Below the pieces are notes generated by a model, which saw only the letters and a list, made by a program, of their open reading frames with translations, did no database searches and was not told the DNA's origin. This document shows, in pieces, positions 17,653 through 26,041 of a stretch of 64,000 nucleotides of DNA (position 1 is its first letter; each line of letters opens with the position of its first letter). The stretch covers positions 2,666,001-2,730,000 of the forward strand of contig NZ_CP054038.1 of assembly GCF_013282805.1 (NCBI RefSeq). The letters run 5' to 3'. This stretch comes from Microbacterium hominis. Its GTDB lineage: Bacteria > Actinomycetota > Actinomycetes > Actinomycetales > Microbacteriaceae. The translations under genes and the position numbers were made by a program.

Positions 17653-18789
17653 TCAGTCGTCGAAGTGGGCCGCCGCCGCGCGCGCCTGGTACACGGCGTC
17701 GTCGAGGTCGTCGCTGGTGACGTTCACGTGGCCGACCTTGCGCCCCGGGCGGGGAGCCTTGCCGTAGGTGTGCACCTTCGCCCCCGGGTGGGCGGTCATC
17801 GCCGCCGCGAACCGCTCGTCGAGTGCACCCTCGGCGGGTCCGCCGAGGATGTTCACCATCACCGACCAGGACTGGCGGGGCGCGGTCTGCCCGAGCGGCA
17901 GATCGAGCACGGCCCGCAGGTGCTGCTCGAACTGCCCGGTCACCGCACCGTCCTGGCTCCAGTGCCCGCTGTTGTGCGGCCGCATGGCGAGCTCGTTGAC
18001 GAGCAGGCGCTCGTCGGTGGTCTCGAACAGCTCGACGGCGAGCATGCCCGTCACCCCGAGCCCCTCCGCGATGCCGATCCCGATGCGCTGGGCAACCTGC
18101 TCCAGTCGGCCCGACGAGTGCGGTGCGGGCGCCACGACCTCAGCGCACACACCGTCGCGCTGCACGGTCTCGACGACCGGATAGGCGGCCACCTCGCCCG
18201 ACGGGCGGCGGGCGACCTGCTGGGCGAGCTCCCGGGTGAAGTCGACGAGCTCCTCGACCAGGAGCGCTCCGCCGGCGGCGTCTTCGGCGAGCGCGGAGAA
18301 CCAGTCCTCCGCCTCGGCGGCCGTGGAGACCACCCGCACGCCCTTGCCGTCGTACCCGCCGCGCGGGGTCTTGACCACGGCGCGCCCGCCGTGGGCGTCG
18401 AGGAACTCCTCGAGCTGTGCGGCGTCGCTGACCGCCGCCCACTCCGGCTGCGGCATCCCGAGCTCCTCGAGCCTCGCGCGCATCCGCAGCTTGTCCTGGG
18501 CGAACTGCAGGGCGTCGGGGCCGGGGTGCACCGGCACTCCCGCGTCGACGAGGGCCCGCAGCACCGGCTGCGGCACGTGCTCGTGGTCGAAGGTGACGAC
18601 GTCGACCTCGCGGGCGAAGGCCAGGACCGTGTCGGTGTCGCGGTAATCGCCGACGGCGGTGGCCGCCAGGGCCGCCGCCATGCCGTCGTCCTCGGCGAGG
18701 ACGCGCAGCTCCACACCCAGTTCGACCGCCGGCGCGATCATCATGCGGGCCAGCTGCCCGCCTCCCACGACTCCCACACGCAGCGTCAT
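17653..18789 (-). CDS. purK: 5-(carboxyamino)imidazole ribonucleotide synthase
   Basis: A 378-residue ATP-grasp enzyme that carboxylates AIR with bicarbonate and ATP to give N5-CAIR. The N-terminal motif is VGVVGGGQLARMMIAPAVEL; the ATP-grasp core has VVKTPRGGYDGKGVRVV and LVEELVDFTRELAQQVAR; the metal-binding end reads LAVELFETTDERLLVNELAMRPHNSGHW. I use the ATG at 18789, which has AAGGAG four bases upstream; eleven more in-frame codons upstream lack support. It feeds PurE, encoded downstream. Confidence 0.96.
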   Translation of the reverse strand: MTLRVGVVGGGQLARMMIAPAVELGVELRVLAEDDGMAAALAATAVGDYRDTDTVLAFAREVDVVTFDHEHVPQPVLRALVDAGVPVHPGPDALQFAQDKLRMRARLEELGMPQPEWAAVSDAAQLEEFLDAHGGRAVVKTPRGGYDGKGVRVVSTAAEAEDWFSALAEDAAGGALLVEELVDFTRELAQQVARRPSGEVAAYPVVETVQRDGVCAEVVAPAPHSSGRLEQVAQRIGIGIAEGLGVTGMLAVELFETTDERLLVNELAMRPHNSGHWSQDGAVTGQFEQHLRAVLDLPLGQTAPRQSWSVMVNILGGPAEGALDERFAAAMTAHPGAKVHTYGKAPRPGRKVGHVNVTSDDLDDAVYQARAAAAHFDD

Positions 18790-18868
18790 GCCGCTCCTTC
18801 CGACCACCCCATCTTCGCGCAAGCCCCGGCATGCGCGAAGCCGGGTGGGAGGCGCCGGGACGAACCGG

Positions 18869-19429
18869 TCAGGACACGCCGGGCGGAATGGGGGTGGTGC
18901 CGGTCTGCGCCTCGCGGTGGGCGAGGATCTGATTCACCTCGACCTGATCGACCAGCGCCTCGTGCACGAGGTCGACGCTCGGCACGTTCACCAGGCGCAG
19001 CGGCGCGTCCACACCGTTGGAGAGCACGAGGGTCCCCGCTCCCCACATGCGCTGGATGAGACCGCGCCGCAGCTGGATCGAGTAGCCGCGCACGTGCGTG
19101 AGCTCCCGGCGCTTCACCGCGAACACGCCGCGACGCTCCATCACGCGCCGCGTGGTGATCGTGTATACGTGCGCCCACCACGCCAGGAAGGGCATCACCA
19201 CCAGGAGCAGCACGATGATGGATGCCGCGGCCAGCAGCATCCAGTCCTCCCACGGCGAGGGCAGATTGCCGTACAGGTACCCGGTGGCCCCGGCGACGGC
19301 GACGAGCACCAGCGCCGACCAGAACAGCCGGCGCGCGTGACCCCGGAACCGCGCGACGCGCAGCTCGTGGGTGGGCGCCCCCGGAGCGGGCATCAGCGGC
19401 CGCCCCCCGTAGCTGGTCGGCTGGGTCAT
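18869..19429 (-). CDS. PH-domain (bPH2/DUF304) membrane protein
   Basis: A 186-residue protein with a cytoplasmic N-terminus, two adjacent hydrophobic segments (about residues 36-52 and 63-84) and a bacterial pleckstrin-homology-like domain starting at HVYTITTRRVMERRGVFAVKRRE and including the conserved hydrophobic strand GAGTLVLSNGVDAPLRLVNVPS. This layout is that of the YdbS/YdbT-type bPH2 proteins, whose exact function is unknown although some confer resistance to antimicrobial peptides. It lies between birA and purK on the same strand. That neighbourhood is, as far as I recall, conserved in related actinobacteria and does not reveal a role. Confidence 0.8.
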   Translation of the reverse strand: MTQPTSYGGRPLMPAPGAPTHELRVARFRGHARRLFWSALVLVAVAGATGYLYGNLPSPWEDWMLLAAASIIVLLLVVMPFLAWWAHVYTITTRRVMERRGVFAVKRRELTHVRGYSIQLRRGLIQRMWGAGTLVLSNGVDAPLRLVNVPSVDLVHEALVDQVEVNQILAHREAQTGTTPIPPGVS

Positions 19430-19498
19430 GACCCCATTGTCGCCTCACCGGCGCGCACGCGCCGCCGCGCGACACGCCGACCGCGGGCGTCGGCGGAC

Positions 19499-20296
19499 TC
19501 AGCGCACGTGCACCACGTCTCCGGCCGCCACGACCGCCTCGGTGCCGAGGGGGCTCGCCACGACCAGGCGGCCGTCGACGTCCAGGCGGCGACCGCGCCC
19601 CTCCAGCACGGTGCCGTCGGGCAGGGAGACCACGATGTCGGCGCCGAGCGTGCCGCACAGCGCCTCGACCCCCTCCATCACCCCGGACGCCGCCGCATCC
19701 CCTCCTGCGGCGGCGAGCGCCGAGAGCTGCTCGTCGAGGGCGCGCAGGTAGTCGGCGAGGAGCCGATCGACGTCGGCGACCAGGCCGTGAGCGGCGAAGG
19801 AGGTGGCCGTCGGCACCGGGAACTGATCCATGGTCATCGCGGTGTTGACCCCCGCGCCGACGATCACCGTCTCGGGGTGGCCGAGCACGGCCTCGGCGAG
19901 GATGCCGCAGATCTTCGCGCCGTCGACGAGCACGTCGTTGGGCCACTTGAGCCGCACCGTCGTCGCGGCGGGAGCCACCTGCTCGGCGACCGCGCGCGTC
20001 ATCGCCGCCCCGGCCGCCAGCGGGATCCAGCCGCGCGCCGACGGCGGCAGGGCGGATGCGTCGACCACGACCGAGACCGCGAGCGCAGCGCCCGCCGGCG
20101 CCACCCAGACTCGGTCGAGCCGGCCGCGCCCGGCCGTCTGATCGTCGGTGACGAGCACCGACAGGTGCGGCCAGTTCGCGGGGTCGTCGTGCACGTGGCG
20201 CACGAGATCGGCATTGGTCGAGCCGGTCGACTCGATCACCTGTACGCGCGGGCTCAGGGCCGCCGCGAGCGGAAGTCCTTCGGTGGGAAGCGTCAT
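19499..20296 (-). CDS. birA: Biotin-[acetyl-CoA-carboxylase] ligase
   Basis: A 265-residue class I biotin protein ligase: no N-terminal DNA-binding domain, so it does not act as the biotin repressor. Biotin and ATP binding motifs are ESTGSTNADLVRH, AGRGRLDRVWVAPAGAALA and RLKWPNDVLVDGAKICGILAE. It attaches biotin to the lysine of carboxylase carrier domains, in this window the EAMKM site of the acyl-CoA carboxylase alpha subunit (30106-31872). The carboxylase beta subunit gene lies about 2.5 kb away on the other strand. A TAGGGT box six bases before the ATG points to a leaderless transcript. Confidence 0.94.
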   Translation of the reverse strand: MTLPTEGLPLAAALSPRVQVIESTGSTNADLVRHVHDDPANWPHLSVLVTDDQTAGRGRLDRVWVAPAGAALAVSVVVDASALPPSARGWIPLAAGAAMTRAVAEQVAPAATTVRLKWPNDVLVDGAKICGILAEAVLGHPETVIVGAGVNTAMTMDQFPVPTATSFAAHGLVADVDRLLADYLRALDEQLSALAAAGGDAAASGVMEGVEALCGTLGADIVVSLPDGTVLEGRGRRLDVDGRLVVASPLGTEAVVAAGDVVHVR

Positions 20297-20302
20297 GGCC
20301 CC

Positions 20303-20308
20303 ACCCTA
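20303..20308 (-). promoter_or_regulatory. Leaderless -10 box of birA
   Basis: On the minus strand TAGGGT is followed by six bases and the ATG of birA, matching the TAnnnT start architecture repeated through the window. Confidence 0.55.
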
Positions 20309-20328
20309 GGACGCGTCGGCCGGCGGCG

Positions 20329-22601
20329 TCAGCGGTTGCGGAGCCCCGTGTAGTACACCCACAGGAGGCGGCCGCTATGGCGCACCTGGTACCAGAGCCG
20401 GTTCGCGTCGACCACCTCGATCGGCGTGCCGCCGGGCACGACGACGGTCACCGTGCCGCCCGGTGAGCTCCTCAGCCCCACCGGCTTCGTGGTCACCATC
20501 TGCTGCACCGGGTACGACGCGGCCGCGCCGAAGCTGCCGTGGAAGTGGGTGTACACGGCGCGCGAGATGGCGGCCAGCGCCGCACGGGGCGGCTGGTTCA
20601 GGCCGATGATCGACACCGTGTAGGTGACGCGCGGGCCGTTGACGATCGCCGTGTCGCCCTGCATCAGCCCGGAAGCGACCCACAGGGCGCCGGGCTTGCT
20701 CGCCTGCGGCACCCCCGGAGGCAGCCCCGACGCGATGCGGGAGCGCCAGATCTGGCTGCGCATGTGGTTGATGATGATGTCGCTGTAGCGCTTGCTGAGG
20801 ATCGACGCGCTCGCGAGCTTCTGCATGAGCGAGGTGAGGTCGTTGGTGGTGGTGAGGTTGCCGGCGTACAGGATGCTCGTCCCCCTCGGCACCGAGCCGT
20901 ACGAGGTGTTCGGGAATCCGGCGGCCCGGATCATGCGGTTGATCTCGGCGATGCCGATCCAATGGACGATGTCGGTGTGGCAGTAGTTGTCGGAGACGTG
21001 GATCATCACCCTGACGCACTCTCCGAGCGGCACTCCCGAGGGAAGACGCGTCGACAGGGTCGCGCGCCCCTGGTCGATGCGCGTGAAGGCGGCCCATGCG
21101 GCGAAGATCTTCATCATGCTCGCCGGCTCCCGCCGCGTGCCGCCGTTGACGTTCGTCGTCACCCCCAGACCGCCCAGCTGCCGCACCGTGACGGTGAAGG
21201 AGCCCTGATAGCCGCCCATCGCGTTTCGGATCGCCGTGTTCAGCGCCGATTGGCTGCGCGCCTTCACCGTCGTGCACGCGGTCCCCGCGAGCACGTTCGC
21301 CCCCAGCAGCGCCGCACCCCCGACCGCAGTGACCGGGGCTCCCGCCTCCGAGAGGTAACTCGCCGTGCCGTCGGGCACGCACTCCTGGATCGCGTAGAGG
21401 AGAGGCTGGCGTGAGACGGCGGCCAGCGCCGCGGCGACGGCGACGTCGGCCATCGACGACGAGTTCGCGAAGATCGCCCGTGCCACCGGCGCCGTGCGCT
21501 CGCGCGCCATGAGCACCGCCTGCGCGTTGCGGTCCGGGCCCACCCGGCGCTCCACGGCGAAGCCCGCGCCCGAAAGCGATGACTGGAAGGCGCTGGACAC
21601 GGTGGCCAGGCCCCCGACGATCACGACCCGGGCGGCCCCGGCGGCGCGGAGCGCGTCGATCGTGGCGGCATCGGCGGCGCTGCGCCGCCCGTCGACCAGC
21701 AGCGCGCCCCGGTCGGTGGCCGCGGCGGCCGTGGAGGCCAGCGGCGGGTCGACGGTGGCCGAGCCGCCGGCGACGTACACGGTGTCGACCTGATCGCCGC
21801 GGCCGGCCAGCGCGGCCCGCGAGGTCTCGTAGCGATCCGCCCCTCCGAACCGGCGGACATCGGCGGCGAAGGCGCCGAGGGCCGTGAGCGTGCGGTCGGC
21901 GACCACGCCGGCTCCGCCGATCACGACGATCGCCTCGGGGGCCAGACGGCGGAGCTCTGTCTGCACCGCGGCGGGCACGGCGCCGGCCTGCACGTACAGG
22001 AGCGGGGCGCCGAGAGCAGCCGCCATGCCCGCCGCGATCACCCCGTCGACCGGCGCGAGGCCCGAGGTCACCAGCACGGTGCTCGCCCCGCCGGGGAAGC
22101 CGACCCGGGATGCCGCGACGCTGGTGGCGTAGCGGTCCGCCCCCGCCACGCGCGCCGTCGTCGGGGCGGGCACCGCCGGGGCGAGCCGGAGGACCGGCGG
22201 CTGCCCGTCGACCCCCGGATCCGGCGCCGGGGTGACGGCGGGAGTGGGCGTCGGTGTCGGCGACGGCTCCGCGGTGGGCGTGGGCGAGGGGGTCGGCGTC
22301 GCGGTCGGCTCCGGAACGGGGGCGGGACGACGGTGGGCTCCGGGCTCGGCGCGGCCGTCGGCTCCGGACTCGGCGCGGCCGTCGGCTCCGGGCTCGGCGT
22401 CGCGGTCGGCTCCGGGCTGGGTGCGGGTGTCGACGGCGGAGCGGGCGTCGCGCTCGGCGCGGGTGCGTCGACGGGATCCGCGGCGGCCGGCGCCGCCATC
22501 AGGCCCGTCACGATGAGCGCGACGGGCAGCGCGAGCGCCACCGCTCTCAGCGGCGCCGACCTGCGAAGACGGAGGGGAAGCGACACGGTGCCCCCGACCA
22601 T
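20329..22601 (-). pseudogene. Frameshifted secreted serine hydrolase with cell wall binding repeats and SH3 domain
   Basis: Reading from 22601 gives a signal peptide (LRRSAPLRAVALALPVALIV, cleavage near APAAAD) and a Pro-rich linker of PSPEPTAA repeats. At the C5 run 22318-22322 this frame is lost, and the minus-one frame carries everything else: more Pro-Thr linker, three cell wall binding type 2 repeats (RVAGADRYATSVAASRV and two more), a class A beta-lactamase-fold hydrolase with SMMK, SDN and KPG motifs (KPG in place of KTG), and an SH3-like end. One added C restores a protein of about 757 residues reading VVPPPVPEPTATP. As given, the product would be secreted but truncated in the linker. 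Sequencing error or a real slippage allele are both possible. A GTG at 22586 is an alternative start. Confidence 0.82.
22336..22431. repeat. Four tandem 24-base repeats coding the Pro-rich linker
   Basis: Units start at 22336, 22360, 22384 and 22408, each beginning GGCTCCGG on the plus strand and encoding PSPEPTAA-like octapeptides on the minus strand. Units 1-3 are near identical and unit 4 is diverged. Such a tract can change copy number in multiples of eight residues without breaking the frame. The frameshift at 22318-22322 lies just outside it. Confidence 0.8.
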
Positions 22602-22737
22602 ACTCGCGCGGCGGCGCGAACGACATGAACGGCCGATGAGATTTCGCCTCCCCGCGGCACGACTCATTCGCGCCGTGCGACAGCGGAATGCCGAAGCGCT
22701 TGTGCGAACCCTCCAAGGTCCGCGCACGCGCCGCCGC

Positions 22738-22743
22738 TAGTGT
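22738..22743 (+). promoter_or_regulatory. Leaderless -10 box of the carboxylase beta gene
   Basis: TAGTGT is followed by seven bases and the GTG start at 22751, without a ribosome binding site, as expected for a leaderless transcript. A second in-frame GTG at 22742 overlaps this box, so 22751 is preferred. Confidence 0.5.
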
Positions 22744-22750
22744 GGAATCC

Positions 22751-24340
22751 GTGACCGATCAGCCCGACCTCTCCACGACCGCCGGCAAGATCGCCGACCT
22801 TCGCGCCCGCTATCAGGAGGCCGTCCTCGACGCCGAGGCCGTCGCCCAGCAGAAGCAGCACGCCAAGGGCAAGGGCACCGCCCGCGAGCGCATCGAGCTG
22901 CTCGTCGACCCCGGCAGCTTCGTCGAGCTCGACGAGTACGTCCGCCACCGCACGAGCGCGTTCGGCATGGACCGCTCCCGCCCCTACGGCGACTCCGTCG
23001 TCACCGGCATCGGCACCATCCACGGCCGCACCGTCGCCGTCTACGCGCAGGACTTCTCCACCTTCGGCGGGTCGCTGGGCGAGGTCGCAGGCGACAAGAT
23101 CATCAAGGCGATGGAGTTCGCGCTGCGCAGCGGCATCCCGATCGTCGGCATGCTCGACTCCGGCGGTGCCCGCATCCAGGAGGGCGTCGTCGCCCTCGGC
23201 AAGTACGGCGAGATCTTCCGCCTGAACACCGCCGCGTCGGGTGTCATCCCGCAGATCTCGATCATCATGGGCCCGGCCGCCGGCGGCGCCGTGTACTCCC
23301 CCGCCCTCACCGACTTCGTCGTCATGGTCGACAAGACCAGCCAGATGTTCGTCACCGGCCCCGACGTGATCAAGACCGTGACCGGCGAGGACGTCGGGAT
23401 GGAGGAGCTGGGCGGCGCGCACACGCACAACACCCGCTCGGGCGTCGCGCACTACCTCGCCGACGACGAGGACGACGCGATCGACTACGTGCGCACGCTC
23501 CTCGGCTTCCTCCCCGACAACAACATGTCGGAGAACCCCGTCTACGAGACGGAATTCGAGTTCGAGACGACCGATGCCGACCGCACCCTGAACGCGATCA
23601 TCCCCGACTCGCCCAACCAGCCGTACGACATCCACGACGTGATCCGGCACATCGTCGACGCCGAGGACTTCCTCGAGGTGCAGCCGCTGTTCGCCCCGAA
23701 CATCGTCATCGGGTTCGGACGCATCGAGGGGCGCTCGGTGGGCATCATCGCCAACCAGCCGTCGCAGATGGCGGGCACCCTCAACATCGAGGCCGGCGAG
23801 AAGGCGAGCCGCTTCGTGCGCTTCTGCGACGCCTTCTCGATCCCGATCGTCACCCTCGTCGATGTGCCGGGCTACCTCCCCGGCACCGATCAGGAGTGGA
23901 CCGGCGTCATCCGCCGCGGCGCGAAGCTCCTCTACGCCTACGCCGAGGCCACCGTGCCGCTGGTGACCGTGATCCTGCGCAAGGCCTACGGCGGCGCGTA
24001 CATCGTCATGGGCTCCAAGCAGCTGGGCGCCGACATCAACCTCGCCTGGCCGACGGCGGAGATCGCGGTGATGGGCGGCCAGGGCGCCGTCAACATCCTG
24101 TACCGCGGCGAGATCAAGCGCGCCGAAGAGGCCGGTGAAGACGTGGCGGCCGTGCGCACGCGCCTGGCCAACGAGTACACGTACAACGTGGCATCCCCGT
24201 TCCTGGCCGCCGAGCGCGGCGAGCTCGACGGCATCATCGAGCCGGCGCAGACGCGCGTCTCGATCGCCAAGGCACTGCGGGCGCTGCGCGGCAAGCGCGC
24301 GAGCCTGCCCCCCAAGAAGCACGGGAACATCCCGCTGTGA
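22751..24340 (+). CDS. Acyl-CoA carboxylase beta subunit (carboxyltransferase)
   Basis: A 529-residue carboxyltransferase of the AccD/PccB family. The N-terminal half has [19 protein letters not shown] and the acyl-CoA oxyanion site [12 protein letters not shown]; the C-terminal half has [14 protein letters not shown] and [16 protein letters not shown]. It moves the carboxyl group from biotin on the alpha subunit to acetyl- or propionyl-CoA, supplying malonyl- or methylmalonyl-CoA for lipids. The gene is coupled to an epsilon subunit (GTGA overlap), which is typical of AccD5-type propionyl-CoA carboxylases in actinobacteria. The alpha subunit is encoded 6 kb downstream. Substrate choice between acetyl- and propionyl-CoA cannot be read from sequence alone. 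Confidence 0.95.
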   Translation: MTDQPDLSTTAGKIADLRARYQEAVLDAEAVAQQKQHAKGKGTARERIELLVDPGSFVELDEYVRHRTSAFGMDRSRPYGDSVVTGIGTIHGRTVAVYAQDFSTFGGSLGEVAGDKIIKAMEFALRSGIPIVGMLDSGGARIQEGVVALGKYGEIFRLNTAASGVIPQISIIMGPAAGGAVYSPALTDFVVMVDKTSQMFVTGPDVIKTVTGEDVGMEELGGAHTHNTRSGVAHYLADDEDDAIDYVRTLLGFLPDNNMSENPVYETEFEFETTDADRTLNAIIPDSPNQPYDIHDVIRHIVDAEDFLEVQPLFAPNIVIGFGRIEGRSVGIIANQPSQMAGTLNIEAGEKASRFVRFCDAFSIPIVTLVDVPGYLPGTDQEWTGVIRRGAKLLYAYAEATVPLVTVILRKAYGGAYIVMGSKQLGADINLAWPTAEIAVMGGQGAVNILYRGEIKRAEEAGEDVAAVRTRLANEYTYNVASPFLAAERGELDGIIEPAQTRVSIAKALRALRGKRASLPPKKHGNIPL

Positions 24341-24576
24341 GCGGGCACGACGAGCCCGGGGTGGATGCCGCGGCCGACGGCATCCGCATCGACGTGCGTC
24401 GCGGGGCCCCGACCGACGACGAGCTCGCGGCGCTGATCGCCGTGGTCAGCGAGGCCTACGCGACCGAGGCGGCGACCGCCGTGGCCGACGATGAGCCGGC
24501 GCGCAGCGCCTGGCAGATCTCCGCCCGCGCCCTGCGCCAGCCCCTGCGTCGAGACCTCGGGTGGACGCGCGGCTGA
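24337..24576 (+). CDS. Acyl-CoA carboxylase epsilon subunit
   Basis: A 79-residue protein starting with GTG inside the stop region of the beta subunit gene (GTGA). It has the epsilon-subunit pattern: [21 protein letters not shown] near the middle, then a linker, and a C-terminal [23 protein letters not shown] with the W...R...R...W arrangement. Epsilon subunits are found only in actinobacterial acyl-CoA carboxylases, where they stabilise the alpha-beta complex and raise activity. They are short and poorly conserved, so the call rests on the C-terminal motif and on coupling to the beta gene. Confidence 0.88.
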   Translation: MSGHDEPGVDAAADGIRIDVRRGAPTDDELAALIAVVSEAYATEAATAVADDEPARSAWQISARALRQPLRRDLGWTRG

Positions 24577-24590
24577 CCGATCCGGCCGTC

Positions 24591-24641
24591 TTGTCCCCCA
24601 TTCGGGGGTCTTGTCCCCCGAATCGGCCCGATTTGTCCCCC
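24591..24641. repeat. Three TTGTCCCCC direct repeats at helical spacing
   Basis: Exact copies at 24591-24599, 24611-24619 and 24633-24641, with start-to-start spacing of 20 and 22 bases, about two helical turns. Between copies 1 and 2, TTCGGGGG (24601-24608) pairs with CCCCCGAA (24615-24622). The arrangement resembles a cluster of protein-binding sites more than a terminator, since no T-run follows. Confidence 0.7.
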
Positions 24642-24784
24642 AAAATACCTACATACGAATCCCTTGCGGCCCGGAATACTTGATCTTGCTGGAACGCATC
24701 TCGCGTTCGGCTGACCTGCACTCCGCTCAGCGGACAGCTCAGGTTCGGCCCCTGCGGACGGTTTTCGGGTAACCGGTCCGCCAG

Positions 24785-24815
24785 GCGAGGGGCGGGCGGC
24801 TTCGCCGCCCCTCGC
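24785..24815. terminator. Strong hairpin between convergent genes
   Basis: GCGAGGGGCGG (24785-24795) and CCGCCCCTCGC (24805-24815) form a perfect 11-base stem with a nine-base loop. It lies between the epsilon-subunit gene and the convergent membrane-protein gene. There is no U-tract, which is usual in high-GC actinobacteria. It may work in both directions. Confidence 0.6.
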
Positions 24816-24970
24816 CTTCTCCTTCTCCGCTCCCCGCCCCGGCTCCCCTCCCCCGCCGGGACGGGGAGCGCGTCTTCTCCCCCGCTGCGTGCGGGGCACG
24901 GAGCGGGCGCGAAACCGCAGCCGGTGCCGGCGCACCCGCAGCCCCTGTGGACCGGCGCGGGCGGGCCGTC

Positions 24971-26041
24971 TCAGGCGCCGCCGTGGGAGATCTCCTCCCA
25001 CAGGTCGACGGCATCCTCGTCGGAGAGCCCCGGGCCGCTGGCGGAGCGGCCGACGACGGTCACGGCGACGCTCTCGTGCGGCGAGGTGCGGATGTACAGC
25101 CGGTCCGAGCGGGCGCTGCGCAGCGTCTCGGCCAGGCGCGCGCGGATCGCGTCGAGCTGCGCATCGGCGAGCCCGTCGAGCCCGCCCTCGTCGAGCACCG
25201 TGACGCTGGCGCCGCGGCGGCGGGCGCGGTCGAGTTCGCTGCGCACCTCGTCATCGAGCAGGCGCGGTCCCCTCAGCTCATCGCGCAGGCGCCCCTCGGC
25301 CAGGCGCGCCTCGAGCCGATCGTCGTCGTCGAGCGCACCGCCCGCGGCGATCGTGCGGGTGAGCACGGGGCCGGCCACCGCGAGCGCGCGCTGCACCTGG
25401 GCGCGGCGCTCGCGCTGGCGCACGACGTGCGAGGCCTGCCAGGCCGATGCGGCGCGCTGCAGCTGCGCGAGCCGCGAGGTGTCCCGGGCGGCACGATCGA
25501 TGGACCCGAGCATGACCTGCGCGACAGCCACCCAGACCACCGATCCCACGAGGCCCAGCTGGAGCGCCGCGGCCACGCCCATCCAGAGCATCGCCGCCAC
25601 CCCCAGCAGCAGCGTGCCCGTCCACGCCACCCACGGGCGGCGGCGCACCATCACGATGGTCATCAGCGCGCCGATGCCGCCGAGGTACCAGGTCGCGAAG
25701 GCGGCGGTGCGCACGTCGGGGGGCACCGAGAACGAGATGGCGCTGGGCACGAGCGCCGCGCACGCCAGTGCGAGCGCGGCCGCCGTGACCGGCAGGGGCG
25801 GCGACGGGCGGGGGCCGGTGCCCAGCGCCGATTCGCTCTCGGGCACCGCGCGCGGTCGAAGCCGCGCGGGCTGCCAGAAGATGCAGAGCCAGGTCGTGGC
25901 GAGATAGAGCACGAGGGCCGCCACGATCATCACCGGGCGATCGACCGGATCGGTCCACCACAGCCCTCGCGCGGCGAGATAGGCGGTGAAGGCCAGGCCG
26001 AGCCCGGCGATCACGTTGCGCACGCTGATCACGCGGGCCAT
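24971..26041 (-). CDS. Membrane protein of unknown function, partner of a two-component system
   Basis: A 356-residue protein with about six hydrophobic segments in residues 8-175, followed by an Arg/Ala-rich helical region and a C-terminal domain (about 285-350) that ends LYIRTSPHESVAVTVVGR...AVDLWEEISHGG. I do not recognise the family. The start ATG at 26041 overlaps the stop of the histidine kinase gene (TGATG), so it is the third gene of the regulator-kinase operon and is probably a membrane partner or accessory sensor. It has no histidine or ATP-binding motif of its own. The membrane layout resembles that of the kinase's own N-terminal half. Confidence 0.75.
   Translation of the reverse strand: MARVISVRNVIAGLGLAFTAYLAARGLWWTDPVDRPVMIVAALVLYLATTWLCIFWQPARLRPRAVPESESALGTGPRPSPPLPVTAAALALACAALVPSAISFSVPPDVRTAAFATWYLGGIGALMTIVMVRRRPWVAWTGTLLLGVAAMLWMGVAAALQLGLVGSVVWVAVAQVMLGSIDRAARDTSRLAQLQRAASAWQASHVVRQRERRAQVQRALAVAGPVLTRTIAAGGALDDDDRLEARLAEGRLRDELRGPRLLDDEVRSELDRARRRGASVTVLDEGGLDGLADAQLDAIRARLAETLRSARSDRLYIRTSPHESVAVTVVGRSASGPGLSDEDAVDLWEEISHGGA

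Larger units (their letters stand above)
24577..24970. other. 394-base gap between convergent genes
   Basis: No credible gene: short open frames here lack family features and overlap repeats. The left part carries three TTGTCCCCC copies, the middle (about 24650-24740) is less GC-rich than the surroundings, and the right part holds two hairpins that can end transcription from both sides. A second hairpin, arms GCGGACGGTT and AACCGGTCCGC with one bulge, spans 24754-24781. Confidence 0.6.

Noticed and set aside
22336..22431. Tandem 24-base units considered as a CRISPR-like array
   Set aside because: There are no spacers between units and they encode an in-frame Pro-rich linker.
24491..24772. 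A 93-codon open frame spanning the gap after the epsilon subunit
   Set aside because: It starts inside the epsilon gene in another frame, crosses the TTGTCCCCC repeats and has no ribosome site or conserved motif.
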